A stretch of 26,700 bases of DNA from CAXSDR01 sp964236445 (GCA_964236445.1 CAXSDR010000046.1:1-26700); one strand, 5' to 3'; counted from the stretch's first letter, positions 1 through 10,730 are shown. The notes: a model not told the origin generated them from the letters alone. Translations and numbers: made by a program.

Positions 1-19
1 CTCGAACCCCAGATCAACT

Positions 20-70
20 GACAGCAACTGTCTCATTTGACTTGACAGATTCCGCTCACGCGGCGCTAGC
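20..70 (+). promoter_or_regulatory. Possible operator and promoter ahead of the immA-integrase pair
   Basis: A 13-base dyad, GACAGCAACTGTC, occupies 20-32 and is shaped like a repressor half-site pair. A TTGACA hexamer matching the -35 consensus follows at 42-47. Seventeen bases further on, GCTAGC at 65-70 is only a weak -10. A TGA at 19-21 could be the end of an upstream gene, but too little is visible to tell. The layout would suit an element-encoded repressor acting on the downstream genes. That is inference, since no repressor gene is in the window. Confidence 0.3.
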
Positions 71-109
71 GCGCAGCACCGCAGCGTTCTGGCGATCCTG
101 CGCAGCGTC

Positions 110-684
110 ATGCCGCGGCGGCTGCTGACCACCCGCGAAGCCGAACTGGTCGCTGAGCTCCAAGCCAACCGGCTACTCGAGCTCGCAGGGCTCCCCCAGG
201 CGCCAATCCCCAACGAGCTGGTGACTGAGCTGCCGCGCATCGCCGTGCGGCTCGATCCCGATCTACCGGTCAGCGGCTCGGCGCAGTGGGTCAGCGGGCG
301 CTGGCTCCTGTCGATCAACGCCAGCGAGCCGTGGACGCGGCAACGCTTCAGCTTGCTTCACGAGCTGAAGCACGTGCTCGATCACCCCTTCGTCAACGAG
401 ATATACGCCGGTGACGAGCAGGCTGAGCACCTAGCGGACTACTTCGCTGCCTGCGTCCTGATGCCGCGGCGCTATGTCAAACGGGTCTGGGGCGAGAGAA
501 TGCAGAGCCTCGCCGACCTGTCACAGCACTTCGGCGTCTCCGAGCGGGCGATGGCGCTGCGGCTACAGCACCTTGGACTGCGCTCGCCGCTGCCGAGACA
601 TGACCGCCACGTGGCGCCACCAACGCCACGCCCACGCCGCCATTACCAGCGCACCAGCCAGCATCTCTGGGCAGGACTTCACAC

Positions 685-688
<4 letters not shown>
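110..688 (+). CDS. ImmA/IrrE-family metallo-endopeptidase of a mobile element
   Basis: This 192-residue protein has the zinc-protease signature HELKH at residues 84-88. About 20 residues later comes an AEHLADYFAACVLMP segment, the usual ImmA/IrrE (DUF955) context that supplies the third metal ligand and ends in the typical LMP. ImmA proteins of integrative elements cleave the element's own repressor and so relieve repression of transfer or excision genes. The tail after about residue 165 is rich in Pro, Arg and His and looks disordered. The stop codon overlaps the next gene's ATG as ATGA, so the two are probably co-translated. No ImmR-type repressor is visible in the 109 bases upstream. The family call is firm; the substrate is unknown. 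Confidence 0.85.
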
Positions 689-3156
<2,468 letters not shown>

Positions 3157-3461
3157 CACGGACGTACGCACCTCACGACGACTGGCTCCTGCGGCGACCG
3201 CCGGGCGGCGGCCGCGGCGGCGGATCTCGGGACCGGTGACGTGCACCTCGGCCACGGAAGGCCGCGCCGGCATCACGACGTAGCGGCGGGCTGGCGCCGA
3301 GGGCGGGCTTCGCCGGGCGAGGACGCGCATCGCTCGCGAGAACCCCTCGACCTGCTTGGCCTCCGTGCGGTCGTCGTGGCGCCGCAGCCACATGGGCAGC
3401 AAAACGGCAGCCCACGCGCACACGATGACCGCGTAGATCAGGCCGGTTCCCACGGTCGTTC

Positions 3462-3467
3462 ACGCTA
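3462..3467 (-). promoter_or_regulatory. -10 element of a near-leaderless glpR transcript
   Basis: On the minus strand TAGCGT lies 8 bases before the GTG start of glpR. This predicts transcription starting at, or one to two bases before, the start codon. No ribosome binding site is present. Confidence 0.45.
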
Positions 3468-3503
3468 GGTGCGCATGTGCCCGCGAGCAGGGAGGGTCGT
3501 CGG

Positions 3504-3575
3504 CGTGTCGCGACTTCTGCCACGGGCATCCCACAATTCACGCCTGTCACATCTGTCACAGCGTGCCGCGACACG
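3504..3575. promoter_or_regulatory. CRP/GlxR-like palindrome inside a 9-bp inverted repeat
   Basis: TGTCA-CATCTG-TCACA at 3545-3560 differs by one base from the CRP-family consensus TGTGA-N6-TCACA. It lies inside a wider inverted repeat, CGTGTCGCG at 3504-3512 and CGCGACACG at 3567-3575. The region separates divergent glpR from the secreted-protein gene, so a bound regulator could affect either. The site is seen; binding is inferred. Confidence 0.4.
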
Positions 3576-3657
3576 AGCCAACCGAGGGGGGCGCCCAACG
3601 TCTCCCTAGGGGAGCCGGTTCACCGCGAACAGGCTCTCGCGAAAGGCCGTGCCCGCG

Positions 3658-5073
3658 ATGCGCCTGCTCCCCCGCTCGATCGCCGCGTGCGCCGCCGCTG
3701 CCGCGCTGTCCGCGTGCCTCCTCACCGCACCGGCCCGCGCCGAAGACGCGACCACCCCGCCGACCACCGTCGCGGGGGTGACGCTGAGCGCGTCGCGTAC
3801 GTCGCTGACCGCCACCCAGCTGGCCACCATGACGGTCTCGGTGCACCTGACGAGCGTCGCGGGCGTCCGGCCGGGCCGCTCGTGCCCCATCGGGGACTTC
3901 CCCGTTCAGTCCGCGTCCGGCGTGTGCCTGCTCGTCGGGACCGAGAACGGCGTCGCCGTCGCACAGCAGGCCAACAACTGGCGCTTCGTCCCGCTGACTC
4001 TCGTGTCGGGAACGCGGCTGGACGGGGTGTGGCGGGGCACGACGATGCTGTCCGCGATCAACGCCGGGGTGTGGCGCCCACGAGGCATCTCCACCCCCGA
4101 GCTGACCACCACGAACGACTTCGGCGAAGACGTCCCCGCGACACCGGCGGGACTGACCTCGCTCGCCGCCCTCACCGTCCGCGGCTCCAACTGGCCGGTG
4201 CTTCGCGTCGTCCCGGCTCCCCACCCGAGTCCCTGGCACGCCTTCTTGGTGCACGGCACCGCGACGCTGTCGCGCACCCACGCGGCCGCCGTGGGCCTGC
4301 CGGTCGGCGTGACAGGCAGCGCCATGTGCGGCGAGATGTTCACCGACCTGTCCTACGGGGCGACGACCACACGGGCACGCACGAACGGCGCCTTCGTGGG
4401 CACGAGCTGGAAGCGCACCACGTCGTGGTGCGCGGCCTACGGCATCGACGCCGCCGGCCAGCCTGCCGGGCAGGTGTCCGCGGACGACCTCGGCGGAGCG
4501 ATCCGCACCGTCGTCCGCGCCGCTCCGGCGAGCACCGCGGTGGTGCACGGCACCAACGTGCGGGTGACGGGCACCTACTGGCCGCAGAACCAGTCGCCGG
4601 TCGTCCTGCAGCGACTCGTGGGCCACACCTGGCACGTCGTCGGCCGGGGATACTCGCGATCGTCCGGGCGGTTCACGCTGGTCGCGACACCGCCGCACGT
4701 CGGACCCAACACCTACCGCGTCGTCGTCCAGGCCCTGGGCGGTGAGCGCATCACGAGCGGCAGCTCACCCACCTTCGTCATCCGGGCGCGTCAGCCGGTA
4801 GCCGCGCGGGTGCGCCGCCAGCGCGCCAGCACCCCGCCGGGCTCGAGGTCCTCGGCGAGCAGGACGAAGCAGCGGTGGTCGCGCCAGTCGCCGTCGATGT
4901 GGAGCAGGCGCCGGCGCATCCCCTCGTCGACGAAGCCGAGCTTCTCGACGACGCGCAGGCTCGCGGTGTTCTCGGGGCGCACGTTCACCTCGACTCGGTG
5001 CAGGCCCACCGGCCCGAAGCAGTGGTCGACCGCCAGCGCGACGGCAGTCGGGACGAGCCCGCGCCCGGCGTAG
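3658..5073 (+). CDS. Secreted protein of unknown function, C-terminus open into antisense rimJ
   Basis: The first 31 residues form a signal peptide ending in APARA. The ATG at 3658 is preferred because GAAAGG lies 11 bases upstream; a GTG at 3649 is in frame. The mature part is Thr/Val/Gly-rich with four cysteines (in RSCPIG, GVCLLVG, AMCGEM and SWCAAYG). A segment around residues 290-370 has the pattern VRVTGTYWP...VVLQRL...W..V, then SSGRFTLVATP and NTYRVVV, which resembles actinobacterial Ig-like beta-sandwich modules. No enzyme motif is recognised. After TFVIRAR (about residue 377) the frame runs 283 bp antisense to the acetyltransferase gene and becomes Arg/Ser-rich. A TAG one frame over at 4799-4801 would end the protein at a sensible place, so either a frameshift or a real tail-to-tail overlap is possible. 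Confidence 0.65.
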   Translation: MRLLPRSIAACAAAAALSACLLTAPARAEDATTPPTTVAGVTLSASRTSLTATQLATMTVSVHLTSVAGVRPGRSCPIGDFPVQSASGVCLLVGTENGVAVAQQANNWRFVPLTLVSGTRLDGVWRGTTMLSAINAGVWRPRGISTPELTTTNDFGEDVPATPAGLTSLAALTVRGSNWPVLRVVPAPHPSPWHAFLVHGTATLSRTHAAAVGLPVGVTGSAMCGEMFTDLSYGATTTRARTNGAFVGTSWKRTTSWCAAYGIDAAGQPAGQVSADDLGGAIRTVVRAAPASTAVVHGTNVRVTGTYWPQNQSPVVLQRLVGHTWHVVGRGYSRSSGRFTLVATPPHVGPNTYRVVVQALGGERITSGSSPTFVIRARQPVAARVRRQRASTPPGSRSSASRTKQRWSRQSPSMWSRRRRIPSSTKPSFSTTRRLAVFSGRTFTSTRCRPTGPKQWSTASATAVGTSPRPA

Positions 5074-5411
5074 GCCTGGTCGACCCAGTAGCCGAGCGTG
5101 GTCGACGAGAGCGACCCCCGGTGGATGGAGCCGACCGTCACCTGCCCGACGAAGCGGCCGTCGTAGGTGATGACGAAGGGCAGCATGCGCCCGGCGCGCG
5201 CCTCGCGACGCAGGTAGCTGACCATGCCCGCGAACGTCGTGCTGGTGCTCACGCCGACCGGCGCGGTCGCCTCCCACGGTGAGAGCCAGGCGTCGTTGAG
5301 CCGGCGGATGTCACGCCACGGGCCGGCGTCGCGTCGCCGCACCGGTCGAAGCCCCACGCGCCCCTCGCGCAGCGTCGCCGGCCAACCGGGACTAGCTGTC
5401 ACCGGAGTCAC
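4791..5411 (-). CDS. rimJ: GNAT N-acetyltransferase, RimJ/RimL type
   Basis: This 206-residue protein has the RimJ/RimL layout: LREGRVGLRPVRRRDA at the start, then the acetyl-CoA binding region LGYWVDQAYAGRGLVPTAV (Q/RxxGxG-like), HRVEVNVRPEN and SLRVVEKLGFVDEG, a classic GNAT motif. Homologues acetylate protein N-termini or small amines; the substrate here is unknown. It is last in the galU-glp-moaC-mog-rimJ run, and its GTG start overlaps the end of mog. M. tuberculosis has rimJ (Rv0995) directly after moeA1, so the link is conserved. A second GTG at 5402 is an alternative start. The 3' end is overlapped antisense by the secreted-protein frame. Confidence 0.85.
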   Translation of the reverse strand: MTPVTASPGWPATLREGRVGLRPVRRRDAGPWRDIRRLNDAWLSPWEATAPVGVSTSTTFAGMVSYLRREARAGRMLPFVITYDGRFVGQVTVGSIHRGSLSSTTLGYWVDQAYAGRGLVPTAVALAVDHCFGPVGLHRVEVNVRPENTASLRVVEKLGFVDEGMRRRLLHIDGDWRDHRCFVLLAEDLEPGGVLARWRRTRAATG

Positions 5412-5901
5412 TCGGGTGGTCGACGCCGCGCAGCTGCGCGACGGCGTGCGGGAGAACCGGGCCCAGCACCGCCACGGCGTCGCGGCACGCCCCCGGTGAC
5501 CCCGCCACGTTGACGATCAGGGTCGTGCCGGCCAGGCCCGCGAGCCCGCGCGACAGCACCGCCGTCATGACCCCCGCCGCGGTGCCGGCCGCGCGCAACG
5601 CCTCGGCGACGCCCGGCAGCGGGCGCTCGATCACCAGCGCCGTCTGCTCGGGAGTCGCGTCGGTCGGGGAGATGCCGGTGCCGCCGGTGGTGAGAACGAC
5701 GTCATAAGCCTCCACCACCGCCTCGCGCAGCGCCTCGCCCACGGGCTCGCCGTCGGGCACGACGAGCACCGGGTCGACGGTGAACCCCATCGCGCGCAGG
5801 CCGTCGACCAGGACGGGGCCGCCACGGTCTTCATAGATACCGGCCGAGGCGCGGTTGGACACGGTCACGACCAGGGCGCGGCCCGCCGGTGCGCCACTCA
5901 T
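5392..5901 (-). CDS. mog: Molybdopterin adenylyltransferase-type protein (Mog/MoaB)
   Basis: The 169-residue protein carries the MoCF_biosynth fold signature TTGGTGISPTDATPE, followed by ERPLPGVAEALR and a NVAGSPGACRDAV loop. Mog adenylates molybdopterin ahead of molybdate insertion by MoeA. The ATG at 5901 overlaps the stop of moaC (ATGA), so translation is coupled, and it runs into rimJ. Longer in-frame extensions upstream lie inside moaC and are very Arg-rich, so they are rejected as N-terminus. Mog and MoaB cannot be told apart from sequence alone. Confidence 0.9.
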   Translation of the reverse strand: MSGAPAGRALVVTVSNRASAGIYEDRGGPVLVDGLRAMGFTVDPVLVVPDGEPVGEALREAVVEAYDVVLTTGGTGISPTDATPEQTALVIERPLPGVAEALRAAGTAAGVMTAVLSRGLAGLAGTTLIVNVAGSPGACRDAVAVLGPVLPHAVAQLRGVDHPSDSGDS

Positions 5902-6404
5902 GCGCGCGCCCAGTCGCCCGAGGCGCCGCCGGTCTTCGTCTCCACGCGGACGTCGGTGATCACGGCGCCGGGATCGACCGCCTTGACCATGTCGACCAGG
6001 GTCAGGCCTGCGACCGCCACGGCGGTGAGCGCCTCCATCTCGACGCCGGTGCGGTCGGCCGTGCGCACGGTCGCGCGGATCGCGACGCCGCCGTCGTGGA
6101 CCTCGAGCGCGACGTCGACACCGTGCAGGGCGATCGGGTGGCACAGCGGCACGAGGTCGGGAGTGCGCTTGGCACCCTGGATGCCTGCGATGCGCGCCAC
6201 CGCGAGCGCATCACCCTTGGGCACCCCGCCGCCCCGCAGCAGCGCGACGACCTGCACCGACGTCTGGAGGAAGCCGGTGGCGACCGCGGTGCGCACCGAC
6301 ACGGCCTTGGCCGAGACGTCGACCATGCGCGCCGCGCCCGAGGCGTCGAGATGCGTGAGCACCGCCGCGGGCGGGGGCTCGACGCGCTCGCTCGGCGCGT
6401 TCAC
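5898..6404 (-). CDS. moaC: Cyclic pyranopterin monophosphate synthase MoaC
   Basis: MoaC converts the MoaA product to cyclic pyranopterin monophosphate, the first committed step of molybdenum cofactor synthesis. The 168 residues show the family blocks in order: HLDASGAARMVDVSAK near the start, GVPKGDALAVARIAGIQGAK, then LVPLCHPIAL with the conserved CHP, and GVEMEALTAVAVAGLTLVDM. The length is normal. The GTG start at 6404 overlaps the glp stop as GTGA, and its own stop overlaps mog as ATGA. moaA, moaD and moaE are not in this window. Confidence 0.93.
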   Translation of the reverse strand: MNAPSERVEPPPAAVLTHLDASGAARMVDVSAKAVSVRTAVATGFLQTSVQVVALLRGGGVPKGDALAVARIAGIQGAKRTPDLVPLCHPIALHGVDVALEVHDGGVAIRATVRTADRTGVEMEALTAVAVAGLTLVDMVKAVDPGAVITDVRVETKTGGASGDWARA

Positions 6405-7624
6405 CCGAACCGACGCTCCAGCACCATGACCTGCACCGTGCCACCGACCGGCACCGTTGTCACGGACGGGGGCACCACGACGAACGCGTTGGCGGCGGCG
6501 AGGTCGGCCACGAGGTGCGAGCCCGAGCGGCCCATCGGCTCGACGACATAGCGGCCGTCGACGACCTGCAGGTTGGCGCGTACGTATTGCTGACGCCCGG
6601 CGGCGGAGCTGATGGGGGCGAGCGTGCTCGCCCGGACCATCGGGCGGTGCAGCGGCTCGACACCGAGCATCTTGCGCATCACCGGGCGCACGAACACCTC
6701 GAACGACACGAACGCGCTCACGGGGTTGCCCGGCAGCGTGAAGATGGGCGTGGAGTCCGGCCCGACCGTGCCGAACCCCTGCGGCTTGCCCGGCTGCATC
6801 GCGACCGGCTCGAAGGTCACCGTGCCGAGGCGGCTCAGCACCTCCTTGACCGTGTCGTAGGCACCGGCGCTCACGCCACCGGTCGTGATCACGAGGTCGG
6901 CGCGCACCAGCTGGTCCTCGATCGCGTCGAGCACGGTGCGAGGGTCGTCGGGCACGATGCCGACGCGGTAGGCCACACCCCCCGCATCGCGCACCGCCGC
7001 CGTCAGCGCCGGCCCGTTGCTGTCGGTGATCTGACCGGGGCCAGGCACGACACCGGCTTCGACGAGCTCGCTGCCGGTCGAGATGACCACGACGCGCGGG
7101 CGCGGGCGCACGACGACCCGGGCACGCCCGACAGCCGCCAGCAGGGCGACATGCGCCGGGCCGATGCGGGTGCCGGCCTTGAGGACGGTGTCTCCCGCGC
7201 GTACGTCCTCGCCGTGGCGACGGATGTGCTGGCCGGGCTCCGGCGCCTGGCTGATGCTGACCGAGGCGACGCCGGCGTCGGTCCACTCGACCGGGACGAT
7301 GGCCTCGCCGCCGGCGGGCACCGGTGCGCCCGTCATGATGCGCACGCACTGGCCCCGGGCGATGGAGTAGGCGCCCGAGCTGCCGGCCGCCACGTCGCCG
7401 ACGACGGGCAGGACCACCGGGGTGTCGGCCGTGGCCGAGACGACGTCACCGATGCGCACGGCATAACCGTCCATCGCGCTGTTGTCGAAGGACGGCACGT
7501 CGGTCGTGGACCTGACGTCCTCGGCGAGGATGCAGCCGTGGGCGTCGAGCAGCTGCAGGTCGAGCGGGTGCAGCGCCTCGATCGTCGCGAGGATGTCGTG
7601 CAGGTGCTCCTCGACGGTCTTCAC
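6401..7624 (-). CDS. glp: Gephyrin-like molybdotransferase Glp (MoeA family)
   Basis: The 407-residue protein has the full MoeA architecture. Near the N-terminus is VPSFDNSAMDGYAVR, the family hallmark, and EAIVPVEWTD follows. The MPT-binding domain carries VVVISTGSEL, ITDSNG and ITTGGVSAG, and TLPGNPVSAFVSF lies before the C-terminal beta-barrel (domain IV). MoeA inserts molybdate into adenylated molybdopterin. In corynebacteria the orthologue next to glpR also binds FtsZ, so a divisome role is plausible here because glpR is nearby. The GTG start lies 7 bases after galU, and the 3' end overlaps moaC by four bases. A general MoeA role alone cannot be excluded. Confidence 0.9.
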   Translation of the reverse strand: MKTVEEHLHDILATIEALHPLDLQLLDAHGCILAEDVRSTTDVPSFDNSAMDGYAVRIGDVVSATADTPVVLPVVGDVAAGSSGAYSIARGQCVRIMTGAPVPAGGEAIVPVEWTDAGVASVSISQAPEPGQHIRRHGEDVRAGDTVLKAGTRIGPAHVALLAAVGRARVVVRPRPRVVVISTGSELVEAGVVPGPGQITDSNGPALTAAVRDAGGVAYRVGIVPDDPRTVLDAIEDQLVRADLVITTGGVSAGAYDTVKEVLSRLGTVTFEPVAMQPGKPQGFGTVGPDSTPIFTLPGNPVSAFVSFEVFVRPVMRKMLGVEPLHRPMVRASTLAPISSAAGRQQYVRANLQVVDGRYVVEPMGRSGSHLVADLAAANAFVVVPPSVTTVPVGGTVQVMVLERRFG

Positions 7625-7631
7625 CTGGCGG

Positions 7632-8537
7632 TTAGCTCTTGTCCGGGGGTGAGGCTGCGACGAACTCGCGCAGCCAGGCCTTCAGCTGGGGGCCCAGGTC
7701 GGCGCGCTCGGACGCGAGCAGCACCACGGCCTTGATGTAGTCGAGCCGGTCACCGGTGTCGTAGCGGCGGCCACGGAAGATCACACCGGTGACACCCCCG
7801 CCCTGCTGGGCCGGGGTCGAGGCAAGCGTACGCAGCGCATCGGTGAGCTGGATCTCGCCACCACGGCCCGGGTCGGTGCGACGCAGGACGTCGAACACGG
7901 CGGGGTCCAGGACGTAGCGGCCGAGGATGACCAGGTCGCTCGGCGCCTCGTCGACCGGGGGCTTCTCGACGAGGTCGGTGACAAGGACGACGTCATCGGC
8001 GTCGGTCGGCTGCACCGCAACGCAGCCATACATCGACACCGACTCGTGCGGCACCTCCATCAGCGCGATCACGCTGCCGCCCCGCTGCTCGCGGACCTCG
8101 AGCATGCGCTCGAGCAGGAGGTCGCGCTCGTCGATCAGGTCGTCACCGAGGAGCACCGCGAACGGTTCGCGCCCCACGTGCTGGGCCGCGCAGAGAACCG
8201 CGTGACCGAGCCCGCGGGGGTCGCCCTGGCGGACGTAGGAGACGGTCGCGAGGTCGGTCGAGGCGCGTACGGCGGCGAGCTTCTCGGTGTCACCCTTGGC
8301 CTCGAGCGCGAGCTCGAGCTCGACGTTGCGGTCGAAGTGGTCCTCGAGCGAGCGCTTGCCGCGCCCGGTGATCATCAGGACGTCGTCGAGGCCGGCGCGG
8401 ACGGCCTCCTCCACGACGTACTGGATCGCAGGTCGGTCGACGACGGGGAGCATTTCCTTGGGGGTGGCCTTCGTCGCGGGCAGGAAGCGAGTTCCGAGCC
8501 CGGCCGCGGGAATGACGGCCTTGGTCACACGCGTCAT
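7632..8537 (-). CDS. galU: UTP-glucose-1-phosphate uridylyltransferase GalU
   Basis: GalU makes UDP-glucose from UTP and glucose-1-phosphate for cell-surface polysaccharide and glycolipid synthesis. The 301-residue protein shows the nucleotidyltransferase start AVIPAAGLGTRFLPATKATPK, the KEMLPVVDRPAIQYVVEEA block, LLGDDLID for metal and sugar-nucleotide binding, and the C-terminal RRYDTGDRLDYIKA typical of bacterial GalU. It is the first gene of the minus-strand run into glp, moaC, mog and rimJ. A -10-like TAGGTT lies six bases before the ATG, indicating a leaderless transcript. Confidence 0.95.
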   Translation of the reverse strand: MTRVTKAVIPAAGLGTRFLPATKATPKEMLPVVDRPAIQYVVEEAVRAGLDDVLMITGRGKRSLEDHFDRNVELELALEAKGDTEKLAAVRASTDLATVSYVRQGDPRGLGHAVLCAAQHVGREPFAVLLGDDLIDERDLLLERMLEVREQRGGSVIALMEVPHESVSMYGCVAVQPTDADDVVLVTDLVEKPPVDEAPSDLVILGRYVLDPAVFDVLRRTDPGRGGEIQLTDALRTLASTPAQQGGGVTGVIFRGRRYDTGDRLDYIKAVVLLASERADLGPQLKAWLREFVAASPPDKS

Positions 8538-8543
8538 GGTGCC

Positions 8544-8549
8544 AACCTA
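8544..8549 (-). promoter_or_regulatory. -10 element of leaderless galU promoter
   Basis: TAGGTT on the minus strand ends 6 bases before the galU ATG. There is no Shine-Dalgarno, so transcription likely starts at or next to the ATG. No clear -35 is seen. Confidence 0.5.
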
Positions 8550-8596
8550 GTCGTTGCAGCTGAACGCGCTGTGAGCGGCATGTGGCGCCCCGGTGG

Positions 8597-10612
8597 TCAG
8601 GCGTCGGCCGGGCGCGAGGGCTGCGCCGTCAGGCCGAGCGGTGCGATCGGACCCGTGATGCCGGGCGGTCGAGTGGCGGACCCCAGCTCGGCCACGGCGC
8701 AGCGGTCTCGGCCGGCTCGCTTTGCGGCATAGAGGGCGGAGTCGGCACTGCGCAGCAGCGTTGCCGGGCTGCCACCGTGGTCGGGGAACGCGGCCACCCC
8801 GATCGAGACGGTCACCACCAGGGGCGCCTCACCCGCACCGCCGCGGAACGGCGTGCGCGACGTGCCGACGCGTACGCGCTCGGCCAGCTGCACGGCACCC
8901 TCGACCGTCGTCTCGGGCAGGACGAGCACGAACTCTTCGCCGCCGTAGCGCGCCAGGATGTCCACCTCGCGAATCTGCTCACCCACGCGTGACGCGAACT
9001 CGCGCAGCACCGCGTCACCACGCGGATGACCGTGGTTGTCGTTGACCGACTTGAAGAAGTCGATGTCGAGCATGAGCACGGCCAACGGGCGCTCGAACCG
9101 GTTGGCGCGCTCGATCTCGCGGGCGAGGCTCATCGAGAGGTAGCGGAAGTTCCACAGCCCGGTCAGCGGGTCGGTGATCGCGAGGCGCTGGGCCTCCTTG
9201 TGCAGCAGGATGTTCTCCACCGCCACGCCGGCCTGGCCGGCCAACGCGCGGATCTCGTGCTCCTGCTCCTGGGTGAACTCGGGCTCCCCCTCCCGGGCGA
9301 ACAGCGCGAGCACGCCGGTCACGCGGCCGCCCCCGCGCAGGGGCACGGCGAGCAGGGGGCCGGAGGTCGGGACGTCAGAACCGGGACGCACCTGGCCCGG
9401 CCAGACGCCCAGCGCGCCACGGATGACCTCCCCGGTCGCGGCCACCGCACCCAGCACGCCGACTCCGGGCATGACCCGACGCGAGACCTCGAACCCGATG
9501 TCCTCGGTGCCCTGCGCGGCGAGCAGGCTGAGCGGCCCCGCGGCCTCGGCGATGTAGGCGGCACCCGCACCGGCACCGGCGGCGGCGATCGCCGACTCGA
9601 GCACCACCAGCACCAGGGCGTCGAGGTCGTGGGTGGAGCCGAGCGCCTCGCCGAGGCGTTCGAGGTTGTCGCGCAGCTCGTCGCGAGAGCGCTCCAGCGC
9701 GTCGAGGTAGTGCCGCATCTCGGCGGTCATCCGGTTGAACGACCGCCCGAGCCGCCCGACCTCGTCGTCGGAGCGCACGGTGATCGCCGTGGTCAGGTCG
9801 CCTGCGGCCACGCGCTCGGACGCGGCGGTCAGGTCGGCGAGCGGTCGCGTCATGCCGCGCGCCACGAGCCAGCCGACACCGAGGGCGAGCAGCACGAGCA
9901 CGAGCCCGAGGCCGCTGAGGAACCCCGTCACGTGGCCTACGCCGGAGACCCTGCTCACGGCGATGACGTGCAGCGAGGCCCTTGCAGCCACCGGCTGGGA
10001 CAGCGCCGAGCTGCCGTCGCGCGTGACGAGGACACCCGGATGGGCCTCGGCGTCGGCCACCAGCCGGGGCGACACCGACGCTCGCGTGGTCGCCAGCGCG
10101 CGACCGTCGGCCGCGACGACGAGGTCGTCCTGCAGGCCGAGGTCTTCCTTCACTCCCGCGAGCCACGGCCCGTCGAGCTCGCGCGCGACGATCACCCACT
10201 CGGGGGCAACCGCGGAGCTGTCGGTCACCGGGGCCCGCGCCGCCATCACCGGCGTCGCGAGGCGCTCGCAGCGGCTGGTGGCCAGCGTGCCGGGCGGTCG
10301 GGCTACGCCGTTGTCACGCTGGGCGGCGCCCGGGCCGACGAAGGCGACATAGGCATCGGTGCCGGCGAAGGCGAAGGCGTGCTCCGAGCCGCGGGCCGCC
10401 AGGTCCAGCGCGGTGGCGCCGGCCAGGGTGCTGAGCTCGGCACAGGCGTCATAGATCAGCATGCCGCTGCCGCGTGCCGCCGTGTTGAGCCGATCAGTGG
10501 TCTTGGCCGCGCCGTCGCGACCCAGCAGGAGGACCGCCGTGACGCCGACCAGAGCCAGGGGAAACACGACGAGGGCGCCCACGACCAGCCACAACCGGGT
10601 CCGCAGGCCCAC
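8597..10612 (-). CDS. Membrane diguanylate cyclase: periplasmic sensor, HAMP, GAF, GGDEF
   Basis: This is a predicted c-di-GMP synthase of 671 residues. A membrane segment near residues 8-26 and a second near 228-252 (GFLSGLGLVLVLLALGVGWLVA) flank an extracytoplasmic sensor of about 200 residues. A HAMP linker (TRPLADLTAASERVAAGDLTT) and a GAF domain (about 330-470) follow. The C-terminal cyclase has DPLTGLWNFR, the metal-binding LMLDIDFFKSVND and the active-site RYGGEEF. REVD sits five residues before GGEEF, so the product-inhibition I-site is intact. There is no EAL or HD-GYP domain. The GTG at 10612 is preferred because GAAGGAGG sits about 5 bases upstream; an in-frame GTG at 10627 would put that site inside the gene. 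It is divergent from the cyclo-ligase gene. Confidence 0.92.
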   Translation of the reverse strand: MGLRTRLWLVVGALVVFPLALVGVTAVLLLGRDGAAKTTDRLNTAARGSGMLIYDACAELSTLAGATALDLAARGSEHAFAFAGTDAYVAFVGPGAAQRDNGVARPPGTLATSRCERLATPVMAARAPVTDSSAVAPEWVIVARELDGPWLAGVKEDLGLQDDLVVAADGRALATTRASVSPRLVADAEAHPGVLVTRDGSSALSQPVAARASLHVIAVSRVSGVGHVTGFLSGLGLVLVLLALGVGWLVARGMTRPLADLTAASERVAAGDLTTAITVRSDDEVGRLGRSFNRMTAEMRHYLDALERSRDELRDNLERLGEALGSTHDLDALVLVVLESAIAAAGAGAGAAYIAEAAGPLSLLAAQGTEDIGFEVSRRVMPGVGVLGAVAATGEVIRGALGVWPGQVRPGSDVPTSGPLLAVPLRGGGRVTGVLALFAREGEPEFTQEQEHEIRALAGQAGVAVENILLHKEAQRLAITDPLTGLWNFRYLSMSLAREIERANRFERPLAVLMLDIDFFKSVNDNHGHPRGDAVLREFASRVGEQIREVDILARYGGEEFVLVLPETTVEGAVQLAERVRVGTSRTPFRGGAGEAPLVVTVSIGVAAFPDHGGSPATLLRSADSALYAAKRAGRDRCAVAELGSATRPPGITGPIAPLGLTAQPSRPADA

Positions 10613-10677
10613 ACCCCCTCCTTCCACGCTTCGAGGGGTTCTGCCCCGAGGCTGATAGTGCCACTCCCCTTATGACA

Positions 10678-10723
10678 ACGGTGATCGAACCGTGGCGCGA
10701 GGCGCAACGGGGTCGGGCAGAGT
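10678..10723 (+). promoter_or_regulatory. Divergent control region: dyad and leaderless -10 for the cyclo-ligase
   Basis: ACGGT at 10678-10682 and ACCGT at 10689-10693 form a short dyad centred between the diguanylate cyclase and cyclo-ligase genes. CAGAGT at 10718-10723, close to TAnnnT, lies 7 bases before the ATG at 10731, consistent with a leaderless transcript. The dyad as operator is speculative. Confidence 0.3.
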
Positions 10724-10730
10724 GGGCGAC

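Noticed and set aside
1..15. CTCGAACCCC at the window edge resembles the tRNA T arm and might be the other attachment site
   Set aside because: The following bases do not continue into any tRNA fold on either strand, and the match of about nine bases is short and common.
3477..4745. A 422-codon plus-strand frame and a 380-codon minus-strand frame over the secreted-protein gene
   Set aside because: Both are Arg/His-rich without motifs, whereas the chosen frame has a signal peptide and a structured domain.
5898..7349. A 483-codon frame suggesting a fusion upstream of MoaC
   Set aside because: The upstream part is the out-of-frame shadow of glp; MoaC starts at the GTG at 6404, which overlaps the glp stop.
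6404..8596. Possible molybdenum-cofactor riboswitch ahead of the moeA/moaC genes
   Set aside because: The genes overlap or are 7 bases apart and galU appears leaderless, leaving no room for a riboswitch.
9026..10675. A 549-codon plus-strand frame
   Set aside because: It is antisense to the diguanylate cyclase, His/Arg/Gly-rich and has no domain; a GC-rich shadow.
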